From assembly GCA_027325115.1 (NCBI GenBank), contig DAHWFG010000108.1:1-31791 (forward strand): a stretch of DNA of 31,791 nucleotides, in the 5' to 3' direction. Shown one piece after another: positions 26,457 to 31,791 of the stretch. Position 1 is the stretch's first letter, and each line of letters opens with the position of its first letter. Below the pieces are notes generated by a model. That model was not told the DNA's origin, did no database searches, and saw only the letters and a program-made list of their open reading frames with translations. Made by a program: the position numbers and the translations under genes. Source of the DNA: JAKBCQ01 sp021807585. Lineage in GTDB: Bacteria > Planctomycetota > Planctomycetia > Isosphaerales > Isosphaeraceae.

Positions 26457-26844
26457 TTCATGCCGACGTGTGAATACTAAGACGCCGAGCGTGAACCGCG
26501 CCGACCGCGACGTACCGGCGTGAAGCGCGAGCGCGTCGATCGAGAACCGCGATCCAACTCACTCGGATCCGCTTCGTGAGCGAATTCGAGCGGGATTTCG
26601 GCCCTTCTTGGCGTCTGCGCTTGGGAAGCGGCGCCGTCTCGCTTGCCGAGTTGAAAAGGGCTAGAATGAATTGCATACGAAACGGTTCGGAATCGTCGAC
26701 CCGCGCGGGTCGTCCGTCGCCGCCTCGTTCTTCCCAGAGACCCCCTCGTGACCGATCGCGCGACTTTCAGCCGGGCTAACGGTCGGCGCAAAGAATCCGG
26801 GCGTCGGGGGGATCGTCGCATCATTTACCAAAGCATAATTGCAT
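26457..26844. other. Non-coding gap before nfeD
   Basis: These 388 bases hold no convincing gene. Short open frames on both strands are arginine-rich and lack ribosome sites. TTGAAA at 26651-26656 with CATACG 17 bases later (26674-26679) is a weak promoter candidate, and TAGAAT at 26662-26667 a better -10 box without a -35 partner at the right distance. No tRNA, hairpin terminator or repeat stands out. Confidence 0.5.
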
Positions 26845-27360
26845 ATGACGGGTTTGGCGTGGCCGATCCTCTGTATGGTCGTCGGCCTGTTGCTGTTGAT
26901 CGTGGAGGTTTTTATCCCGTCGGGGGGGTTGATCGGCGTACTGGCGCTCGGGCTGATCGTCGTGAGCCTGTGGCTGTCGTTCGCGCAATCGGCGGCGTTG
27001 GGGCTCAAATTTTCGGCGGCGCTCGTGTTGCTGGCGCCGATGGTGATCGCCGCGGCGCTGCACCTCTGGCCGCGCACACCGCTCGCGAAGAAGATGTTTC
27101 TCAGACCCCCCGATCCCGATTTCGACGACGAGTTCCACGCCGAACACCATCGGCTCGATCACCTCGTCGGCCAGATCGGCCGGGCGCTCACGCCGCTCCG
27201 GCCCGCGGGGATCGTCGATTTCGAGGGGAAACGGCTCGACGCGATCGCCGAAGAGGGTTTGATCGCCGCTGGGACGCTCGTCGAGGCGGTGCAGATTCGA
27301 GGCGGACGACTCGTCGTTCGCCCCGCGAACGAACCGCGTTTCAACGATTTCCTCGAATGA
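26845..27360 (+). CDS. NfeD-like membrane protein
   Basis: A 171-residue short NfeD-type protein. Two or three hydrophobic helices fill the first 75 residues (WPILCMVVGLLLLIVEVFIP, then LIGVLALGLIVVSLWLSFAQ, then SAALVLLAPMVIAAALHL). A soluble domain from about 105 carries the NfeD OB-fold pattern: GQIGRALTPLRPAGIVDFEGKRLDA in parts at 110-135, then EEGLIAAGTLVEAV and GGRLVVRP. NfeD proteins accompany flotillins and are thought to act with them in membrane microdomains; here floA follows after 138 bases. ATG 26845 is chosen; TTG 26839 would add two residues. I see no clear ribosome site. Confidence 0.88.
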   Translation: MTGLAWPILCMVVGLLLLIVEVFIPSGGLIGVLALGLIVVSLWLSFAQSAALGLKFSAALVLLAPMVIAAALHLWPRTPLAKKMFLRPPDPDFDDEFHAEHHRLDHLVGQIGRALTPLRPAGIVDFEGKRLDAIAEEGLIAAGTLVEAVQIRGGRLVVRPANEPRFNDFLE

Positions 27361-27498
27361 ACACCAAATGGATCGTCGTGTGCTCGTGGTTTTTTACCGG
27401 AGATCGCGGATAATCGACGCGATTCGCCCCGACCGATCGGGCTCGCATGGGGAAGCCCCCGGGCGCGCCGACTTTACTTATCCAGGAGACGTCGATTG

Positions 27499-28566
27499 AT
27501 GAATCAAGCTCCGTTCGCCCAGGCGATATCGGGTGTTCAAATGGGCATTTTTTTGCTCATTCTGTTCCTCGGGCTCCTCGCCCTCCTCGCTTTTATTCTA
27601 TTTGCTAAATATTTTAACTTATGGATTCAAGCGAAGACGACGCACGCCAACGTGGGGATGCTCGAATTGATCGGGATGACGTTCCGCAAGGTGAATCCGC
27701 AGATCATCGTGCGATCGAAAATCATGGCGATCCAGGCGGGTCTCACCGAGAAGGACGGAATCTCGACGCGCAACCTCGAGGCGCATTACCTTGCGGGAGG
27801 CAACGTTCCGAACGTGATCCGCGCCTTGATCGCGGCGAATCGCGCCGATATCCCGTTATCTTATAAGCGCGCCTCGGCGATCGACCTCGCCGGCCGCAAC
27901 GTACTCGACGCCGTTCAGACGAGCGTCAATCCCAAGGTGATCGACTGCCCCGATCCGACCAAGGGACGGCAAACGATCGACGCCGTCGCCAAAGACGGCA
28001 TTCAGCTTAAGGTCAAGGCGCGAGTGACCGTCCGCACCAACATCGATCGGCTTGTCGGCGGCGCCACCGAGGAGACGATCATCGCCCGCGTCGGCGAGGG
28101 GATCGTCACCACGATTGGATCGGCGAATACACATAAACTTGTGTTAGAAAATCCCGATACGATTTCGAAACGCGTTCTTGAAAAAGGGCTCGACGCTGGA
28201 TCGGCGTTCGAGATTTTGTCGATCGACATCGCCGACGTCGACGTGGGAGACAACATCGGCGCCAATCTGCAGGCGGCGCAGGCCGAAGCCGATATGCGGG
28301 TGGCGCGAGCGATGGCCGAGGAACGACGCGCGATCGCGGTCGCGGCCGAACAGGAAAACGTCGCCCTCGTTCAAGAAAATCGCGCCAAACTCGTCGCCGC
28401 CGAGGCCGAGGTTCCCGCGGCGATCGCCGAGGCGTTCCGTAAAGGAAACATCGGCGTGCGCGATTATTACAACCTCCGTAACGTTCAGGCCGATACCGAT
28501 ATGAGAACCGCGATCGCGTCGGTCGGCGGCGCGTCGAACTCGGTCCGCGACAGCCAGAACGGTTGA
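27499..28566 (+). CDS. floA: Flotillin-like protein FloA
   Basis: A 355-residue flotillin-like protein of the FloA (formerly YqfA/UPF0365) family that organises functional membrane microdomains. One N-terminal membrane segment (about 13-40) precedes an SPFH-type domain with family blocks GMTFRKVNPQIIV, LEAHYLAGGNVPNVIRALIA and VKARVTVRTNIDRLVGGA, and the C-terminal part is rich in Glu-Ala repeats (QAEADMRVARAMAEERRA and onward), then GNIGVRDYYNLRNVQADTDM in the last 40 residues. Length fits the family (about 330). AGGAG at 27484-27488 supports ATG 27499, although the TTG three bases earlier has better spacing. GATAAT at 27410-27415 could be a -10 box for a floA promoter of its own. Confidence 0.95.
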   Translation: MNQAPFAQAISGVQMGIFLLILFLGLLALLAFILFAKYFNLWIQAKTTHANVGMLELIGMTFRKVNPQIIVRSKIMAIQAGLTEKDGISTRNLEAHYLAGGNVPNVIRALIAANRADIPLSYKRASAIDLAGRNVLDAVQTSVNPKVIDCPDPTKGRQTIDAVAKDGIQLKVKARVTVRTNIDRLVGGATEETIIARVGEGIVTTIGSANTHKLVLENPDTISKRVLEKGLDAGSAFEILSIDIADVDVGDNIGANLQAAQAEADMRVARAMAEERRAIAVAAEQENVALVQENRAKLVAAEAEVPAAIAEAFRKGNIGVRDYYNLRNVQADTDMRTAIASVGGASNSVRDSQNG

Positions 28567-28632
28567 GACGAACCGGATCGTTTCAACCCGCTTAGATACC
28601 TGAATACTCTTGATTCAAGGATATGATTGTTT

Positions 28633-29364
28633 ATGGGACCCGAATTGATCAAGGTGTTCGTGTTTCTGGGGGTGGTGACGATCTGGGCGGTCACTTCGCT
28701 CTTTAATCGCGAGGATCCGGCGCGGGCGCGCGGGCCCGCGCGGCCGTATCCCCCTCCCGGTCCCAGGCCCGGCGGAGGGGGTCGCCCGGGCGAATTCAAC
28801 ACGATTTCCAAAGAGCCCCCCGTGCGCTGGTCGGCCCCGACCCCGCCTCCGCGAGCCGCCAAGCCCGCGCAGGCCCGCGCAGGCGCAAGCCGTTACGAAC
28901 GCGACGACGACATCATCCTCATCTCCGATGAGAAACGAGGTTCGCTCGCGCCGACTCCCTCGCTCACGCCCGGATTGCGCAAGCCGCAACAGTCGGTATC
29001 GCAAGCGAATCTCAAACGCCGACCGCCGCAACAAAAACAGACCGCTTTGCGCGGACGACGCGGCGAGTCGATCGCCCCGCCGCTTCCACCGGTCGGCGAC
29101 GCCCGCCCCTCGACGATGAAATCGGGCCGACAAACCGTCAACGATTCGTCGGCGCTCGCTTCGGGTCAGGTCGGCGGAATCTCGTCGTTCACCACGGGTT
29201 TAATCGAGATGAGCCCGAGATCGTCGTTCGCGTTCAACCCGATCGCAAGCTCGGTGCGCCAGGCGCTGGGATCGGTCGATCGCGTACGTTCTCAAATCAT
29301 CATCCACGAGATCCTTCAACCCCCCGTGTCGATGCGCGAACCGCGACCTTCGACGTACGAATAA
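28633..29364 (+). CDS. Small membrane protein downstream of floA, unknown function
   Basis: A 243-residue protein with a single N-terminal membrane helix (LIKVFVFLGVVTIWAVTSLF, about 5-24), a long proline/arginine/glycine-rich linker (30-170) that should be disordered and cytoplasmic or periplasmic, and a short conserved-looking C-terminus: an SVRQALGSVDRVRSQ helix followed by IIIHEILQPPVSMR. The EIL-x-PP element recalls C-terminal tails I associate with planctomycete membrane proteins encoded near flotillin, but this is from memory. It follows floA after 66 bases on the same strand. AGGA at 28618-28621 is eleven bases from ATG 28633; TTG 28627 is another start. Confidence 0.75.
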   Translation: MGPELIKVFVFLGVVTIWAVTSLFNREDPARARGPARPYPPPGPRPGGGGRPGEFNTISKEPPVRWSAPTPPPRAAKPAQARAGASRYERDDDIILISDEKRGSLAPTPSLTPGLRKPQQSVSQANLKRRPPQQKQTALRGRRGESIAPPLPPVGDARPSTMKSGRQTVNDSSALASGQVGGISSFTTGLIEMSPRSSFAFNPIASSVRQALGSVDRVRSQIIIHEILQPPVSMREPRPSTYE

Positions 29365-29421
29365 TCATAACCGCGCCGGCGAGACCCCGCGATCACGATA
29401 TCCGTATCAATGAATGCGTGC

Positions 29422-29449
29422 TTAACAATAACTATCATTCCAATATTCG
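29422..29449 (+). promoter_or_regulatory. Weak promoter candidate for the epimerase gene
   Basis: TTAACA at 29422-29427 and TATTCG at 29444-29449 are separated by 16 bases in an AT-rich stretch. If active, transcription starts near 29456, which supports the GTG 29514 start and excludes the upstream in-frame ATG at 29418. Confidence 0.3.
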
Positions 29450-29513
29450 ACGATTCATTGCGCGACGACCCGCGGAAAACCCGGGGAAGATGCGCTCAAG
29501 GGGAGAAGACGGC

Positions 29514-30485
29514 GTGCGTTTGCTTATGACCGGAGGATACGGCTGCATCGGCGCTTGGGTCGCCGCGCGCGTCGTCGAATCGGGACAAGACGTCTGGATC
29601 TACGACCTTAAAGAAGACCTTAAACGCGTGTCGATGCTGCTCGACGAATCGAGCCTGAAACGCGTTCGATTCGTCAAGGGAGACGTCGCCGATTTCGATC
29701 GCTTGCTCGCCGCGGCCCGCGAAATCAAAGCCACACACATTCTCCATCTCGCGGGATTGCAAGTCCCCACATGTCGCTCCAATCCATTATTGGGAGCGCG
29801 TGTGAACGTTATGGGAACGATCGCGGCGTTCGAGACCGCGGCGGCTCTCAAAGGACAAATCGAGCGCGTCGTCTACGCGAGTTCGGCCGCGGTGCACGGG
29901 CCCGCCGAACCGGGATCGGGACCGATCGGCGATCACGTTCGTCTATCGCCTCTCACACATTACGGCGCGTTTAAGGTTTGCAACGAACTCAACGCCCGCG
30001 TCTATTATCTCGATCAAGGAACGCCGAGCGTCGGCCTCAGGCCGTGGACGGTTTACGGCGTCGGACGCGATTTCGGCGTGACGAGCGAGCCCACCAAGGC
30101 GATCAAAGCCGTCGCCGCGGGAAGGCCCTATCACATCAGTTACGGCGGCGCGCAAGACCTCCAATTCGTCCGCGACGTCGCCGACACGTTCCTCATCTGC
30201 CTCAAATCAAATGATCACGACGCCGATTCGTTCAACATGCGCGGATCAGTCGTATCAATCGAAACGTTCGTCGCCCCGCTGATCGATATCGCCCCCGAAG
30301 CCGCCCGACTCGTCACGCACGGCGACCGCCAACTGCCGATCGCATACGACCTCGACGATTCCCGCCTCGAAGCCCGGTTCGGACCGATCCCCCGAACCCC
30401 GCTCGCCGAGGGAATTCGTTTAACTTATGAACACTTTTTTGATCTGAATCGCCGCGGCCGGCTCGATCTGTCCGATCTGGAATAA
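29514..30485 (+). CDS. NAD-dependent epimerase/dehydratase (extended SDR)
   Basis: A 323-residue extended short-chain dehydrogenase of the nucleotide-sugar epimerase group. The Rossmann glycine motif GGYGCIGAWV lies at about 6-15, the acidic residue after the second strand in IYDLKED near 30, HLAG near 78-82, the catalytic Ser in YASSAAVHG near 120, and YxxxK as YGAFK near 150. The substrate half ends in a short C-terminal domain. ADSFNMRGSVVSIETFV is the usual hinge. I choose GTG 29514 because GGGGAG lies eight bases upstream and the Rossmann fold begins at once; ATG 29490 and 29418 are upstream alternatives. Substrate not evident; a role in surface sugar synthesis fits the first gene of the window. 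Confidence 0.86.
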   Translation: MRLLMTGGYGCIGAWVAARVVESGQDVWIYDLKEDLKRVSMLLDESSLKRVRFVKGDVADFDRLLAAAREIKATHILHLAGLQVPTCRSNPLLGARVNVMGTIAAFETAAALKGQIERVVYASSAAVHGPAEPGSGPIGDHVRLSPLTHYGAFKVCNELNARVYYLDQGTPSVGLRPWTVYGVGRDFGVTSEPTKAIKAVAAGRPYHISYGGAQDLQFVRDVADTFLICLKSNDHDADSFNMRGSVVSIETFVAPLIDIAPEAARLVTHGDRQLPIAYDLDDSRLEARFGPIPRTPLAEGIRLTYEHFFDLNRRGRLDLSDLE

Positions 30486-30667
30486 CGCTTCCCGCTCGAT
30501 ACCGCTCGATGCGAGATCGGATGGCGAAAATCGCGGTCTTTCGCTACGATATCGCCTCGTCGCTTGGTGAATTCGGCGTCGCTCGCTTCGTTTTAAAGGC
30601 GAAACGCCCGTAAGCAGGGTCGGCGAGCCTTCGTCAAACGGTTGGATTCCACGTATCGAGGTGTTCC

Positions 30668-31168
30668 TTGGCCGGGTTTCGAGTCGGAATCGGACACGAT
30701 ACGCATCGGCTTGTCGAAGATCGCCCGCTGATCCTCGCCGGCGTGAGGATCCCCCACCCGCGCGGCCTCGCGGGGCACTCCGACGCCGACGTCGTCCTCC
30801 ACGCCGTCGCCGACGCGCTCCTCGGCGCCTCGGCGCTCGGCGATATCGGCGAAATCTTCCCCGATACCGACGAACGCAACCGAGGTCTCGACGGCGGCGT
30901 GCTCCTTACAGACGTCTTAGAGAGAGTCGCGGCGGCGGGCTGGAAGCCCGTCAACTGCGACGTAATCGTCCACGCCCAGGAACCCAAACTTTCCCCCGCC
31001 AAAGACGCGATGAAACGGAACCTGGCGCGGCTCCTCGGAATCGACCCCGCAGCGGTCAACATCAAGGCCAAAACGGGAGAAAAAGTCGGCGCGATCGGAC
31101 GCGCCGAGGCGATCTCGTGCCAGGCCGTCGTTCTCGTCGAAACCATTGATTTATCCGGAAGAGATTAA
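30668..31168 (+). CDS. ispF: 2-C-methyl-D-erythritol 2,4-cyclodiphosphate synthase
   Basis: A 166-residue enzyme of the methylerythritol phosphate route to isoprenoids that cyclises CDP-methylerythritol 2-phosphate with loss of CMP. Zinc ligands are D11, H13 and H45 (GIGHDTHRL and HSDADVVLHAV), in the same spacing as in the E. coli enzyme. DIGEIFPDTDE, AQEPKLSP and the C-terminal KTGEKVGAIGRAE complete the family pattern. Length is standard. The start is TTG 30668; GAGGTG ends four bases before it and no ATG or GTG is available in frame. cysS begins six bases after the stop, so the two are co-transcribed. Confidence 0.96.
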   Translation: MAGFRVGIGHDTHRLVEDRPLILAGVRIPHPRGLAGHSDADVVLHAVADALLGASALGDIGEIFPDTDERNRGLDGGVLLTDVLERVAAAGWKPVNCDVIVHAQEPKLSPAKDAMKRNLARLLGIDPAAVNIKAKTGEKVGAIGRAEAISCQAVVLVETIDLSGRD

Positions 31169-31174
31169 TCTTAT

Positions 31175-31791
31175 ATGTCATTGCGCGTTTATAACACATT
31201 GACGCAGACGAAGGAGCCGTTCCGCGAGGTCGCTTCGGGGCGGGTCGGAATGTACGTTTGCGGGCCGACGGTTTACTCGAAGAGCCATGTCGGCCATATG
31301 ACGGGTCCGGTGATCTTCGACACCGTCAAGCGTTATCTCACGTATCTGGGATATCAGGTGACGTGGGTGGTGAACATCACCGACGTCGACGATAAGTTGA
31401 TCGTTCAGGCCGCGGCCGAGGGGACGACGGTCAAGGAGCTCGCCGAGCGCGTGACCGCGGATTACCTTGCGTGCCTCGAGGCGCTCGGAGTCGACGGGAT
31501 CGACGTCATGCCCCGAGCGACCGATCATATCAACGAAATCTTGGCGATGATTCAATCTCTCATTCAAAAAGGTTTCGCTTACGCATCCGAGGGGGACGTT
31601 TATTTCGACGTCACCAAATCGAAGGATTACGGCAAACTGAGCCGGCGCGACCCCGACGAGCTGCAGGCCGGGGCGCGCGTCGAACCGTCTTCCAAAAAAC
31701 ATCACCCCGGCGATTTCGCGCTCTGGAAATCGTCGAAGCCCGGCGAACCCGCGTGGGAAAGCCCGTGGGGAGCGGGTCGACCCGGCTGGCA
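31175..31791 (+). CDS. cysS: Cysteinyl-tRNA synthetase, N-terminal part
   Basis: The first 205 residues of a class I cysteinyl-tRNA synthetase that charges tRNA-Cys; the gene runs out of the window. C29 in MYVCGPTVY is a zinc ligand, and HVGHM at 38-42 is the HIGH motif of the adenylation site. FDTVKRYLTYLGYQVTWV and NITDVDDKLI follow in normal order, and the fragment ends at ESPWGAGRPGW, just before the expected HIECSAM zinc-binding segment. ATG 31175 lies six bases after ispF. Confidence 0.96.
   Translation, partial: MSLRVYNTLTQTKEPFREVASGRVGMYVCGPTVYSKSHVGHMTGPVIFDTVKRYLTYLGYQVTWVVNITDVDDKLIVQAAAEGTTVKELAERVTADYLACLEALGVDGIDVMPRATDHINEILAMIQSLIQKGFAYASEGDVYFDVTKSKDYGKLSRRDPDELQAGARVEPSSKKHHPGDFALWKSSKPGEPAWESPWGAGRPGW

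Noticed and set aside
26643..26667. TTGCCG and TAGAAT as promoter of nfeD
   Set aside because: Only 13 bases separate the boxes, too few for a sigma-70 promoter.
26576..26779. 67-residue open frame before nfeD
   Set aside because: GTG start without ribosome site, tail of Arg/Ser/Pro only; reads as non-coding.
1..31791. tRNA, rRNA, CRISPR arrays, insertion sequences and attachment sites
   Set aside because: I looked through the intergenic regions for T-loop sequences, regularly spaced repeats, transposase motifs and long terminal repeats and found none.

Overview
The window looks like chromosomal DNA of a member of the Planctomycetota. The base composition is GC-rich (above 60 % by eye). The gene content is typical of that phylum: an adjacent DUF1549/DUF1553 cytochrome-like lipoprotein and Tat-exported DUF1501 protein, a GbsR-type regulator, a FloA/NfeD pair, a two-subunit isoquinoline-oxidoreductase-like molybdenum enzyme, and long secreted proteins with no obvious relatives elsewhere. 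I cannot fix the genus. There is no sign of a phage, plasmid, insertion sequence, CRISPR array, tRNA or rRNA.

Layout. 1-136: tail of an unidentified gene. 415-2749: a family-2 glycosyltransferase overlapping a DUF362 protein, behind a near-consensus promoter at 197-225. 2932-5624: molybdenum hydroxylase small and large subunits, translationally coupled by an ATGA overlap, with their own promoter. 5661-8267 (minus): a long two-part U32 family protein. 8545-12764: a substrate-binding protein of ABC family 5, followed with overlap by a secreted protein of unknown function. 12857-13408 (minus) and 13623-17652 (plus): a GbsR regulator divergent from the DUF1549/DUF1553 and DUF1501 genes, with a promoter for each side in the 214-base gap. 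17718-20020: an MacB/LolD-type ATPase and its FtsX-like permease. 20038-24781 (minus): an apparent operon of a secreted coiled-coil protein, an MscS-type channel and an LpxL-type acyltransferase. 25062-26456: a CbiA-like protein that has lost its catalytic residues. 26845-29364: NfeD, FloA and a small membrane protein. 29514-31791: a nucleotide-sugar epimerase/dehydratase, ispF and the start of cysS.

Most genes concern the cell envelope: a glycosyltransferase, exported redox proteins, a lipoprotein, an ABC exporter or lipoprotein-release pair, a tension-gated channel, a lipid acyltransferase and flotillin microdomain proteins. Housekeeping genes (ispF, cysS) close the window.

The points I find most worth a second look are: (a) the coiled-coil and MscS genes, which look like an MscK channel split into two proteins; (b) the CbiA-like protein with both the P-loop and the amidotransferase cysteine replaced; (c) short islands of AT-rich codons scattered through otherwise GC-rich genes; (d) a strong excess of the palindrome CGATCG; and (e) the regulator/redox divergent promoter region with an operator-like palindrome. 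I did not find an unmistakable new defence or biosynthetic system.
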